A model generated the notes under the pieces. The model had not been told where the DNA came from and searched no databases. It saw only the letters and a list, made by a program, of their open reading frames with translations. A program made the position numbers and the translations under genes. A DNA stretch of 54,399 nucleotides. Origin: an uncultured Pseudomonadales bacterium. Its GTDB lineage: Bacteria; Pseudomonadota; Gammaproteobacteria; Pseudomonadales; Azotimanducaceae. The DNA lies in NCBI GenBank assembly GCA_905182095.1, contig CAJJAQ010000009.1, positions 1 through 54,399 on the forward strand. Direction: 5' to 3'. Every line of letters starts with the position of its first letter. The first letter of the stretch is position 1. This document shows positions 17,095 through 25,097 of this stretch, in pieces.

Positions 17095-17865
17095 ATGAGT
17101 GAGGCGGTGAATGGTTTAGCGGGGAAGGTTGTTGTAGTTACAGGCGCGGCTTCTGGTCTGGGACTTGCCGATGCGCGCTTGCTTGCCAGTCAGGGCGCTC
17201 ATGTCGTGATGACTGATATTGACGATGCCCGAGGGCCAGTACTGGCAGAAGAAATAGGCGCCTTATTCATTGCCCATGATGTCTCTGATGAAGGTCGCTG
17301 GGGCCAAGTAATGTTAGAGGTGGAAAGCAAATATGGCCGCTTAGATGGATTGGTGAACAACGCAGGTGTTGCCCATATCGCTAACATAGAAAATACCTCA
17401 CTCGAGGTTTGGCGCAATACTCTAGCAATTCATTTAGACGGTACGTTCTTCGGCTGCCAAGCGGCTATTAGGTTGATGAAGGTAAGTGGCGGCGGATCGA
17501 TTGTGAATATGTCGTCTACCGCCGCGCTTGTAGGTATTCCAGATTACTTAGCCTACTCTGCGGCCAAAGGCGGTATTCGCTCCATGACCAAAGCGATTGC
17601 TATTCATTGTCGCCGCGAGCGTTTGAAGATTCGTTGTAACTCTGTGCACCCAGGGAGCATTAATACGCCAATGGTGCACCACGCTCTAAAAGAACTTGTA
17701 GACGTTGATCTTGGCGCCATGGAAGACCAGGAAAAGGCGCGGCTTGCAATGGGTATTGGTGAACCAGACGACGTGGCGCATATGGTTTCCTACCTACTTT
17801 CAGACGTATCCAAGCATGTGAATGGCACCGAAATGGTGGTAGATAATGGCGATACCGTCGTCTAA
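17095..17865 (+). CDS. Short-chain dehydrogenase/reductase
   Basis: A 256-residue NAD(P)-dependent oxidoreductase. The cofactor motif is TGAASGLG near residues 15-22, an acidic residue after the second strand (MTDID) favours NAD(H), NNAG is present, and the catalytic Ser/Tyr/Lys appear as NMSS and YSAAK. The C-terminus (NGTEMVVDNGDTVV) resembles hydroxysteroid and 3-oxoacyl reductase groups. GGAGG precedes the ATG. It heads a run of small catabolic-type genes (VOC, EthD-like, crotonase). The substrate is not determinable. Confidence 0.9.
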   Translation: MSEAVNGLAGKVVVVTGAASGLGLADARLLASQGAHVVMTDIDDARGPVLAEEIGALFIAHDVSDEGRWGQVMLEVESKYGRLDGLVNNAGVAHIANIENTSLEVWRNTLAIHLDGTFFGCQAAIRLMKVSGGGSIVNMSSTAALVGIPDYLAYSAAKGGIRSMTKAIAIHCRRERLKIRCNSVHPGSINTPMVHHALKELVDVDLGAMEDQEKARLAMGIGEPDDVAHMVSYLLSDVSKHVNGTEMVVDNGDTVV

Positions 17866-17942
17866 GTTAACAGGCCCTGTTTGTAAGTTAAGCCGGGTAT
17901 TTTCAAATAACAAAAGTTTTCTGCGTGTTGAGGATTTTAACA

Positions 17943-18395
17943 ATGAATATTAGTGGTTTAGTGCACATCAATATAAATTGCACTGATTTTGCGCGGTCAC
18001 GAGCGTTTTACGAAATGCTTGGCTTTGAGCACGTATGGCAGGTGCCTGCAACCAATACGCCTGAAGTGAATCAAGCAGTGGCTATGAATGACTATCGTGT
18101 GAACGGTGCCATCATGAAGTTGCGCGGAGTTGAGCCGGTGGTTTTGATTGATCTGTTAGAGTGGCAAGCGCCTCGCGACACCAGTGCGCCCTATGCCAAT
18201 CTGTATCGGCCTGGTTTAGCTCGGCTTGCTCTGCGTTCTACAAATTTGCAGGAAGACTATGCTTTCTTGATAGCTCAAGGCGTTGAGGTCCTGTCGCCAC
18301 CGGCCACGGTTTATATGAGCGCAACCAGCGGCAGTAGCTTCTTTTGTTTTAAAGATCCGGATGGTACTTTTTTGGAGCTGGTTGAAAGCTTCTAA
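17943..18395 (+). CDS. VOC (glyoxalase/dioxygenase) family protein
   Basis: A 150-residue vicinal-oxygen-chelate protein. The N-terminal half has LVHININCTDFARSRAFYEMLGFE and the C-terminal half ends with FKDPDGTFLELVES, the usual metal-ligand Glu position. I chose the ATG at 17943 (GAGG about ten bases upstream) over the earlier TTG. It follows the SDR by 77 bases. Members may be lyases, dioxygenases or isomerases; which applies here cannot be read. Confidence 0.88.
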   Translation: MNISGLVHININCTDFARSRAFYEMLGFEHVWQVPATNTPEVNQAVAMNDYRVNGAIMKLRGVEPVVLIDLLEWQAPRDTSAPYANLYRPGLARLALRSTNLQEDYAFLIAQGVEVLSPPATVYMSATSGSSFFCFKDPDGTFLELVESF

Positions 18396-18401
18396 AGCAA
18401 A

Positions 18402-18731
18402 TTAACTCGAGCTAAGCATTTGCTCGGTAACGGAGCTGAATACCGACACATCAGCATGACGCTGATCGATGGCATCGCTCATAGTCAGCCAGGTGGCCTG
18501 CTTTAAATTCTCCAATGTCTCTGCCACGTTATTACTGTCTATCTCGTATATGGCTAGATAGTCATGAGTCTGTGTGTTTTGCATTTGCGTAGGGTTAAGC
18601 GCAAATCGCTGGGCAGATTGAAAGCCATCAATTTTTAATATTTCTGGAAGATGCACATCGTTATACCAAGTGTTGTAGTCATTCACGCGACCGACGGCCG
18701 CATTACTTTTAACAACAAATAAAGTCTTCAT
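18402..18731 (-). CDS. EthD-like ferredoxin-fold small protein
   Basis: A 109-residue dimeric alpha/beta-barrel-type protein. The N-terminal strand (MKTLFVVKSNA) and the segment YNTWYNDVHLPEIL are typical of the EthD/DUF4286-like group that binds or degrades small aromatic or polyketide compounds. GGAG precedes the ATG at 18731. It is convergent with the VOC gene, six bases apart, and points the opposite way to its neighbours, but its context is again catabolic. Confidence 0.7.
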   Translation of the reverse strand: MKTLFVVKSNAAVGRVNDYNTWYNDVHLPEILKIDGFQSAQRFALNPTQMQNTQTHDYLAIYEIDSNNVAETLENLKQATWLTMSDAIDQRHADVSVFSSVTEQMLSSS

Positions 18732-18900
18732 ATTGATCGCTCCCAAATCGCTGGCAAATTTTCCTACAAACTAAGCATAGGTCATAGCTTCTATAAAAGG
18801 CCAGCGCGGCTATCTCTTCACTGGAAAGCCGGTACTTGTCTAATAGTATTCGCGAAGACAAATAACTAAGCTGGTGGAAAGAAATAGCTGGAGAACGGGT

Positions 18901-19707
18901 ATGAATATTAACGACTATAAAACCATTGAAGTTGAACCGCAGGGCGCACTAGACATTTTGTGGCTGAATCGGCCTGATCAACTCAATTCCATTAACACCC
19001 CAATGGTCACGGAACTGCGCCATTATTTTGATCAGCTTGCTGAGAATGAAACTACTCGAGTAGTGATTATGGGCGGTCGCGGAAAAGCATTTTGCGCAGG
19101 GTTAGACATTAAGTCCGCCAGTGATCCGTCTCAGCCCCGCCCCTTTGGTAGTGGCATGGGCTTTCAGGGCTATCTTGCAGATGTGTATATAAAGATGCGC
19201 CGTTGTCCGCAACCTATCATCAGCATGATTCAGGGTGCTGCATGTGGTGGCGGCTTTGCTTTCGCGCTGGCCTCGGACGTGCGTATTGCAGCAGACACAG
19301 CAAAAATGAATGCGGCCTTTATTAAGGTGGGTTTATCCGCCTGTGATATGGGCACCAGTTACTTCCTGCCTCGACTTGTGGGCACCTCTATCGCCTCCGA
19401 GTTAATGTTAACCGGCAAATTCATACACGCAGAAAGGTGCTTGAGCACTAATTTGGTGTCGGAGGTTGTTGCCGAGGAAGATTTGTTCGCAACAGCAAAT
19501 GACTACGCACAGCAAATGCTGCTGGCGTCACCAATGGGCTTACGCCTGACCAAAGATGGTCTGAATGTAGCCATTGATGCGGCGGGATTGGAGGCAGCTA
19601 TTGCGGTGGAAAATCGTAACCAGGTTTTGTGTAGCCGCACCAAGGATGCCAAAGAAGGCATGCAAGCGTTTATTGAAAAGCGTGCGCCGCAATATACGGG
19701 TAGGTAG
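18901..19707 (+). CDS. Enoyl-CoA hydratase/isomerase (crotonase) family
   Basis: A 268-residue crotonase-fold protein. The oxyanion-hole segments are GGRGKAFCAGLDIKSAS and IQGAACGGGFAFALASD. The usual catalytic Glu region reads NAAFIKVGLSACDMGTSYFL, a variant found in a subgroup lacking the standard second Glu, so hydratase activity is not assured. The ATG at 18901 has GGAG upstream. It probably acts on a CoA thioester in a fatty or steroid-like catabolic pathway. Confidence 0.88.
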   Translation: MNINDYKTIEVEPQGALDILWLNRPDQLNSINTPMVTELRHYFDQLAENETTRVVIMGGRGKAFCAGLDIKSASDPSQPRPFGSGMGFQGYLADVYIKMRRCPQPIISMIQGAACGGGFAFALASDVRIAADTAKMNAAFIKVGLSACDMGTSYFLPRLVGTSIASELMLTGKFIHAERCLSTNLVSEVVAEEDLFATANDYAQQMLLASPMGLRLTKDGLNVAIDAAGLEAAIAVENRNQVLCSRTKDAKEGMQAFIEKRAPQYTGR

Positions 19708-19811
19708 AAGTTGGTGATTTAACGAACAGCTTGGCTTTAGCCCAGCTGTTGATCTCCTAGGATGGTAAGCCCTTAGGCGCCGCTGAAAGCGCCAAAGAGT
19801 CTCTTTAATTA

Positions 19812-20936
19812 CTACTTTGCCAAGCTTGTGAACACGGCTTGAGAAATAGATATGCCCCGTTCATCGCCCATCAGCCCCGCATGCATTTTGTTCATAACGT
19901 AGGAAATTGAGAAGTTTTGATCTTGGTCGATGATGGCTGTGGAGCCGCCCCAACCACCCCAAAAGCATAGGTTGCGTTTGCTGCCGGGAGGCATGCCAAA
20001 GCCAAGGCCGTAGCTCATAGGTACGTCCACCACTTGGTCGTGACCGCTAATGCGTGGCACCATAACCGAACGCGCAGTTTCCTCCGAGAGTAAGCGTACA
20101 CCCTGAGATTCCCCAAGGTTTGCTAACACCGAATGAATTTTTGCCACGGACCGAGCGTTGCCGTGACCGTTAGCCGCAGGAATTTCGGCCTTTTTCCACT
20201 CTAGTGTCCAGCTGTCTCGCGCATCTCCCGCAGGGTTTGTGTACGTCCGTCCGGCAATGCTGTCACCAGTGGTATCTTTCCCCAGTCTGCGGTTCGGGGG
20301 TGGGATCAGGTGACCTATTCGCTGTAGCGCTTCATCTGGCACGCCGATATGGAAGTCCACGCCTAGCTTATCTGCGACCTCCTGTTTAAAGAACGCGCCC
20401 ATGCTTTGTCCCGTGATGCGCCGTAACACCTCGCCCAAAAGATAACCCTGAGTTAACGCATGATAGCCGGTGGCGCTGCCCGGCTCCCACCAAGGGGCTT
20501 GGGCGGCAAGCAGCGCAGTGATTTTTTCCCAGTCGTACATGTCTTCAGAGGTTACAGCTACATCCAGACCAGACAGTCCCGCTGCGTGGTTCATCAAATG
20601 CCAGACTTTGACCTGTTCTTTGCCGTTAGCTGCAAACTCTGGCCAATAGGTGGCCACGTTCTCGTCGAAGTCTAGTAGCTTGCGGTCGGCAAGCATAAGC
20701 ATGCACAGAAAGGACATAGTTTTGGTGGTGGAGTAGACGTTAACAATGGTGTCTTTCTGCCACGGGCGAGTTTTGCCCTCGTCTAGGTGGCCGCCAAAAA
20801 GGTCTACCACCAACTCGTCTTTGTAGGTAACCGCAACGGATGCGCCAACATCAGCGCCGCTGTCTAAGTTAGCTTGTAAAGTTGCTCGTACCTTTTCGAA
20901 TCGAGGGTCACAGTGCCCTTGTACTAATACTCCCAT
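19812..20936 (-). CDS. Serine hydrolase of the class C beta-lactamase/EstB family
   Basis: A 374-residue cytoplasmic-type esterase with no evident signal peptide. The nucleophile motif SxxK is STTK (in VNVYSTTKTMSFL), the Tyr motif is in GYHALTQGYLLGEVL, and the C-terminal GGWGGS replaces the KTG box. These are EstB/penicillin-binding-fold esterases. A strong GGGGAG lies five bases before the ATG at 20936; another ATG at 20939 is equally possible. It is convergent with the crotonase gene. Confidence 0.87.
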   Translation of the reverse strand: MGVLVQGHCDPRFEKVRATLQANLDSGADVGASVAVTYKDELVVDLFGGHLDEGKTRPWQKDTIVNVYSTTKTMSFLCMLMLADRKLLDFDENVATYWPEFAANGKEQVKVWHLMNHAAGLSGLDVAVTSEDMYDWEKITALLAAQAPWWEPGSATGYHALTQGYLLGEVLRRITGQSMGAFFKQEVADKLGVDFHIGVPDEALQRIGHLIPPPNRRLGKDTTGDSIAGRTYTNPAGDARDSWTLEWKKAEIPAANGHGNARSVAKIHSVLANLGESQGVRLLSEETARSVMVPRISGHDQVVDVPMSYGLGFGMPPGSKRNLCFWGGWGGSTAIIDQDQNFSISYVMNKMHAGLMGDERGISISQAVFTSLAK

Positions 20937-21182
20937 CATCTCTCCCCTAGGCTTATAAAACTGAAAAAAAATCTGTGCTTTATCCCTCTCAAGCATTGCA
21001 CGCTAAGCCACTACGTTAATCAGATTTGTCTTCGCATGCTAGGGTGTTGGCAAACCAAGAAAAAGCGTGGTCTGAGCGTTTCGATACCTAAAGTGCATCG
21101 CGCAATTTGCTCTGGTTAAGTTTGTACTAGCAACTAATATGATGCTTTACATGAAATAAGCAACTTATTGGGGCCTATAAAA

Positions 21183-21460
21183 GTGAATTCACTGCTTCAG
21201 AAATTTAAACAGCGGCGCCATTTTTAGGGTTAACGCAGAGCGATATGATGCTTCGTGTGGGCGTTTCTCGTCAGCAATACCAGCGCTTGGAGTCAAAAGG
21301 CAATCCTAGACTGAATACGCTTGAGCTAGTTGCCAACGGTTTGAACAGCGAAGCTATGCTCATACCCAAGGAAAAACTCGAAGCTGTTAGTACGCTACTT
21401 GAGGGCAGAGGTGTGGATCTTTTTGTGGGAGAGACTCGTGTTGAAACCAAACTAGGGTAG
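21183..21460 (+). pseudogene. hipB: HipB-like XRE antitoxin, frameshifted
   Basis: The GTG-started frame reads MNSLLQKFKQRRHF and then hits a stop; the continuation LGLTQSDMMLRVGVSRQQYQ follows in another frame and gives a normal helix-turn-helix with RLESKGNPRLNTLELVANGL. One extra T in the five-T run 21221-21225 restores a continuous reading frame, so this is a single-base homopolymer indel. It is followed by a decayed hipA. HipB binds operators of its own operon and neutralises HipA. The indel could be a sequencing error, but the next gene carries several lesions of its own. Confidence 0.8.
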
Positions 21461-21540
21461 AAGAGTCTTGTTGACGACCCTTGGCAGGGGTTGCTGGACG
21501 CTGAGCAGTGAGCGCCAGGGGCTATCTTGGAAGAGACGAA

Positions 21541-21885
21541 ATAAATGTCCTCAAGCTGACTTTGCACGATCGGCTTGTGGGATATTTGGCCGGTTATCAG
21601 AGTGGGCGCAATGTATTGAGTTTTGCCAGGGCGTTTATTGAAGATGAAAGCCGAGCCACTTTTGGTTTAATCACTCACCCGTAATTCCCTCGGTCAAATA
21701 CCTTACTGACAACGCCTTGGGTAAAGAATCAGCGCCTGCATCCCGCAATATCTAACCTCCTACCCGTGGGTTCGTTAAGGGAGTAGATCGCCCAAGGGCT
21801 TAAGGTGCATGTAGATAACGAATTCCATACTCTGCCTTATCTAGGAGAAGGTTTGCCGGGTGCGTTAGTGGCGTTGCCCAGTTGA
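21541..21885 (+). pseudogene. hipA: HipA toxin remnant (N-terminal ~115 codons only)
   Basis: One frame reads NVLKLTLHDRLVGYLAGYQS...FARAFIEDESRATFGL and later NQRLHPAISNLLPVGSLRE, then VHVDNEFHTLPYLGEGLPGA, the N-terminal subdomain of HipA kinases. It contains in-frame TAA (21682) and TAG stops, ATA stands where ATG would start it, and the kinase domain (about 300 residues) is missing. HipA phosphorylates glutamyl-tRNA synthetase in E. coli. With the frameshifted hipB this is a dead toxin-antitoxin locus. The next gene starts 33 bases later. Confidence 0.85.
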
Positions 21886-21917
21886 CGGACCTATGGCACT
21901 TCGTCTAGTTTTGGCCT

Positions 21918-23033
21918 ATGACAAATGTACTTGAAATAATTCCGCAAAATCTGCAAGCCGAAGTGGATAGCGCTTTGGCTTGGTTTAACTCACATGAACA
22001 CGCGTCCTATGAAGTGACGGGTATTGTTGATCCGCCAGTTGCATCAGGTAGTGGTGAGGATTTGCGTTTGGTGCTCTGTGGTGAGGGTGTGTGTCGTCAA
22101 GAAACTTTTAAAGTTGCCGGTTCTGCTGGTGTACCTACGGTTGCGTGGTTGGGCTTAGATCACGCGCGTGACCGCCTTGGCGTTGCTGAACTTGATCCAC
22201 CTCCTGGGGCAAGAAAAGCATGGCTAGCTGATGTGGCCGATAAGCATTCTTTTGCTGTGTTGTTATTTTATCGCGGCTTTTGGTGACCTCCCTGCCGCCT
22301 CGAGTTACGAGGCTACGTTTTTAGTGGCGTGATTGATGCCATTCGAGCTGCGGGTGGCGAAGTTTATGCCGTGACGAGTGAACCCCAGGCGCTGGCTTCG
22401 CGCGCCCAAGAAGATTGGCAACTCTCTTTCGACTGTGTGGGTGACCCTCATCAAGAGATTGCTGATGCTGCGCGCCAGCAAGGTATGCTAGATCTGCGTA
22501 CAAGCGAAGTGGGTGAGTTTATAACGCGGGATACGCCTTGGGGTGCTACCCATCCTAAGGGCTTTTATCAGCCCGGTGTGCTCGCACTGAATTCTGACCG
22601 TCTGCTTTATCGTTGGCAGTCTATTCCCAATCGGGAAAATATGGGTGGTGCTGGAGGCAGGCCTACGGAAGACTATGTTTGGCAACAGATTCAGGCAGCT
22701 CTGGCCGATACTTCAACCGCTGACGCTTTGTTAGATGAAACGCCTGTTACAGGGGGTAAGGCACCGCCTTTTTTTGTATTCTCCTTGATGTTGATGGCTC
22801 ACGGTTGGTTTCTGCGGCCTAAAGCGTTTACCTATCAAGGCGACGGGGTGAATCCAATGCAACGTTTCCCGTTAGTGCTTATGCGTATTGTTGGATTTAT
22901 TGGGTGCTGGATTGCAGCATTTGCGCTGCTGCCGCCAATTTGGGTGGGTGTTGCGTTGGCCTTGTATGCGCCACTGGCTATCCGAGGCATTCGCAAGGTT
23001 TACGCTACTTTTGCCGTAGAGGCCGCAGAATAA
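21918..23033 (+). CDS. Probable selenoprotein: peroxiredoxin-like (AhpC/TSA) protein with UxxC and C-terminal membrane anchor
   Basis: A 371-residue product if the in-frame TGA at 22284-22286 is read as selenocysteine (Sec123). Before the TGA are ~122 residues ending AVLLFYRGFW; after it PPCRLELRGYVFSGVIDA continues the same frame to a stop at 23033. In thioredoxin-fold AhpC/TSA proteins, FYRG-x-W-C-P-x-C is the redox centre, so the TGA replaces the first Cys and Cys126 would be its UxxC partner. Later parts (KGFYQPGVLALNSD) fit peroxiredoxin-like proteins, and residues ~285-365 form membrane helices. A SECIS-like hairpin follows. SelL-type aquatic selenoproteins are the closest concept. The alternative is a nonsense pseudogene; no sel genes are visible in this window. 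Confidence 0.72.
22287..22313 (+). promoter_or_regulatory. Candidate bacterial SECIS element
   Basis: A perfect 6-bp stem GCCTCG (22297-22302) / CGAGGC (22308-22313) with loop AGTTA starts just inside the coding sequence after the TGA. The loop begins 16 bases after the TGA and has G followed by U in its first positions, both features required by known bacterial SECIS hairpins. It lacks an obvious bulged U in the stem. It is the strongest hairpin near the TGA. Confidence 0.65.
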
Positions 23034-23073
23034 CTTGTCTTGCTCGAGCTTTGCCGTTGGATTGCCGAGTGAC

Positions 23074-24132
23074 TTAGAGTTCTTCCGCTGGATAAAAGAT
23101 GCCATCGAGAAATGCGATCATAACGTCTAATGCATGTGGCGCATTGTCTGCGAAGCTCACTCCCAATAACGGGTTGTGCCCAGAGTCTAAATACGCGTGT
23201 CTTTTGTCTGCGTACTCCCAATACTCTGCTGGGTGTCCGGCGCTTTGTAACTTTGTAAGATAGTCTTTAACCAGTGCTGGGGTGGTGAGTGTATCTGCGC
23301 TGCCAACAGTCATTAGTTGCGGCGGCAGTGCGCGCGCTGTGCTCATAGGTATTGTGTGGGCGGGAGACACGCCCTTGTAAAGTTCGGGGTGAGCGCTTGC
23401 AGTGATCTCGCCAGCAAAAAGGCTGCGTGGTAACGCGCCGCCGAAAAGCCAGAAAGGGTTTTTCCAAGTCTCGAAGTTGCTCAGTCCACGTTGATAAAGG
23501 TCAAAGGCGCCGTAACTTAACAGTGCGGCTTGGACTTCTATGCCACCGTTTTGTGCGATGGACTCGGCGGTCTCGCCTAGCGGCAGGTATGAGGGGGTAA
23601 ACGACTGTGTGTTTGCAGTATATCCCTGGGAACTTAAATGCTGGCCTCGGTTGACGACCATCGCCGCAAGGTGCGCGCCAGCACTGTCGCCGGTTAAGGC
23701 AACGCGTGCCGTGTCTCCTTGATAGCGGTGGATGTTGTGTTGCGTCCATAACACTGCGCCAAATGTATCTTCAACGATTTGGTCGATGGTCACGCTATTG
23801 TCTTGGTCGCCGAGTAAGCGATAGTCGACGTTACAAATGACATATTCGCTGTTCGTGGCAAAGTACTTTGCCGCCTGATCCATGATGGATTTGTCATTAA
23901 TCAACCAGCCGCCGCCATGAAAAATCATCAGTACTGGATAACTTTCTTTGCCTGACGTTGGCGTATAGATATCCATGGTCAGGTCGAAACCGTCTGGGGA
24001 CGCCCACAGTACGTCGGGTTCTAAAGTGTATTTGCTAGGGTCGTTGTGGCTTGTTTTCTCCGTTGGCGCCGCACAGCCCAAGCTCAGAGTGCACAGTAAA
24101 GTTGCTATCCAATTGCGAATGGGGAATTTCAT
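23074..24132 (-). CDS. Exported alpha/beta-hydrolase (esterase) lipoprotein
   Basis: A 352-residue hydrolase of the hormone-sensitive-lipase/BD-FAE type. A signal peptide ends in the lipobox LSLGC near residue 19. The oxyanion motif is HGGGW, the nucleophile elbow GDSAGAHLA, and the acid and His are expected in SADTLTTP and YADKRHAYLDSGHN. AAGGATG precedes the ATG. It converges on the selenoprotein gene (41 bases between stops). The substrate is unknown; short-chain ester hydrolysis at the cell surface is likely. Confidence 0.88.
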   Translation of the reverse strand: MKFPIRNWIATLLCTLSLGCAAPTEKTSHNDPSKYTLEPDVLWASPDGFDLTMDIYTPTSGKESYPVLMIFHGGGWLINDKSIMDQAAKYFATNSEYVICNVDYRLLGDQDNSVTIDQIVEDTFGAVLWTQHNIHRYQGDTARVALTGDSAGAHLAAMVVNRGQHLSSQGYTANTQSFTPSYLPLGETAESIAQNGGIEVQAALLSYGAFDLYQRGLSNFETWKNPFWLFGGALPRSLFAGEITASAHPELYKGVSPAHTIPMSTARALPPQLMTVGSADTLTTPALVKDYLTKLQSAGHPAEYWEYADKRHAYLDSGHNPLLGVSFADNAPHALDVMIAFLDGIFYPAEEL

Positions 24133-24452
24133 GAAACATCCTTTTTTAGTCTATGTTTGCCGACCATAGCCGATTAAACATTTTGTTCTTGCCCTAGACG
24201 GTCAGGCGTGGGGTGCGTCGAAAGTACACAGTGCGCTGGCAGATTATGACGTTGATTAAGAATCGATTGATAGCTATTTAGCAGTGCCATTGGGTAGCAA
24301 ATTCTTCAACACTTTGTTGGACTCGCACTGGTGGATAGACTTTGGCAAGCAAGGACTGTTTCCTCAGAATTGCAACGCACATCAAATGGCTTGCCTAAAA
24401 CCAAGAAATTACGGCAAGCTGTTGAATCGCCAATTTATTAGGGAGAAAGGAA
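24133..24452. other. 320-base intergenic stretch, no gene seen
   Basis: This gap lies between the divergent esterase and MAPEG genes. Neither strand carries a convincing ORF or a strong hairpin. The promoters of both genes should lie here, but no clear -35/-10 pair stands out. The MAPEG ribosome site (AGAAAGGAA) is at its right edge. Confidence 0.5.
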
Positions 24453-24872
24453 ATGGAAGCTAATACAATTTTGCAGCCGGTAATTGCGCTTGGTCTTTGG
24501 AGTGGGGTAATGATGATTTGGATGTATGCCACACGTATTCCAGCCATTGCTGGTGCCAATATTCCAGAGGACGATATGGGCCACCCTGTGGGCATGAGTT
24601 ATTTGCCGTCCCACGTGCGCCGCATTGCAGATAACTACAATCATTTATTTGAGCAGCCCACGCTCTTTTACGCGACCTGCATTGCTATTGCTGTGGCCGG
24701 CCATGTAGATGCTTTGGCAGTTTATGCAGCCTGGGCGTTCGTCATTCTTCGAGTAGTGCACTCCCTTATTCAGGCCACGGTGAATGTCGTTGTTCTGCGC
24801 TTCGGTATCTTTATGCTTTCTTGGGTGGCGTTGCTGGTGTTACTGATCCGCGAGGCTTTGGTTATATTTTAA
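24453..24872 (+). CDS. MAPEG family membrane protein
   Basis: A 139-residue integral membrane protein with four hydrophobic helices. MAPEG signatures are RRIADNYNHLFEQPTLFYA and RVVHSLIQATVNVVVLRFGIF, which hold the glutathione-binding positions of the family. Members are glutathione transferases or peroxidases of lipid hydroperoxides. A cytosolic GST gene lies convergently 226 bases away, giving a glutathione-related pair. Confidence 0.88.
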   Translation: MEANTILQPVIALGLWSGVMMIWMYATRIPAIAGANIPEDDMGHPVGMSYLPSHVRRIADNYNHLFEQPTLFYATCIAIAVAGHVDALAVYAAWAFVILRVVHSLIQATVNVVVLRFGIFMLSWVALLVLLIREALVIF

Positions 24873-24949
24873 CAGTCAGCGCGCGGTAGTGATTGGTCGC
24901 AGGTGTCGGTAGTTTTGGGGCGCATACAATGTGTGAAAGGTGAAGTGTC

Positions 24950-24972
24950 CCCCGCGAAAACGCTTCGCGGGG
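24950..24972. other. Strong GC hairpin
   Basis: Perfect 9-bp inverted repeat CCCCGCGAA / TTCGCGGGG with a 5-base loop, directly after the MAPEG gene. No T-tract follows, so it is not a classical terminator. It is the first of three adjacent hairpins between convergent genes. Confidence 0.8.
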
Positions 24973-24986
24973 CAGACGCTCTTGTG

Positions 24987-25008
24987 GTTCTTTTGCTTAG
25001 CAAAGAAC
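24987..25008. other. AT-rich hairpin next to the GC hairpin
   Basis: GTTCTTTTGC (24987-24996), loop TTA and GCAAAGAAC (25000-25008) pair with one bulged T. The hairpin contains its own T-run on the left arm and could terminate leftward or rightward transcripts. It belongs to the same structured block as the flanking elements. Confidence 0.65.
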
Positions 25009-25009
25009 G

Positions 25010-25092
25010 CCTAGAACTCAAAGACTGCGCATAAGAATAGATGTTGCTCGAGCGCCGCATCTATTCAGAGTCCGCAGTTAGTTCATTCTAGG
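25010..25092. other. 83-bp nested palindrome between convergent MAPEG and GST genes
   Basis: Three concentric stems: CCTAGAA (25010-25016) with TTCTAGG (25086-25092), ACTGCG (25024-25029) with CGCAGT (25073-25078), and GAATAGATG (25035-25043) with CATCTATTC (25058-25066), all perfect. Together with the two hairpins before it this fills the 225 bases between the MAPEG and GST stops. It could be a bidirectional terminator complex, a structured RNA or a mobile palindromic element. Confidence 0.7.
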
Positions 25093-25097
25093 GCGTA

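Noticed and set aside
21918-22286. A separate 122-residue protein ending at the TGA
   Set aside because: The downstream 249 codons continue the same fold in the same frame, so the TGA is better read as internal.
25010-25092. Integron attC site
   Set aside because: The ends do not show the RYYYAAC and GTTRRRY core sequences, despite the palindromic form.
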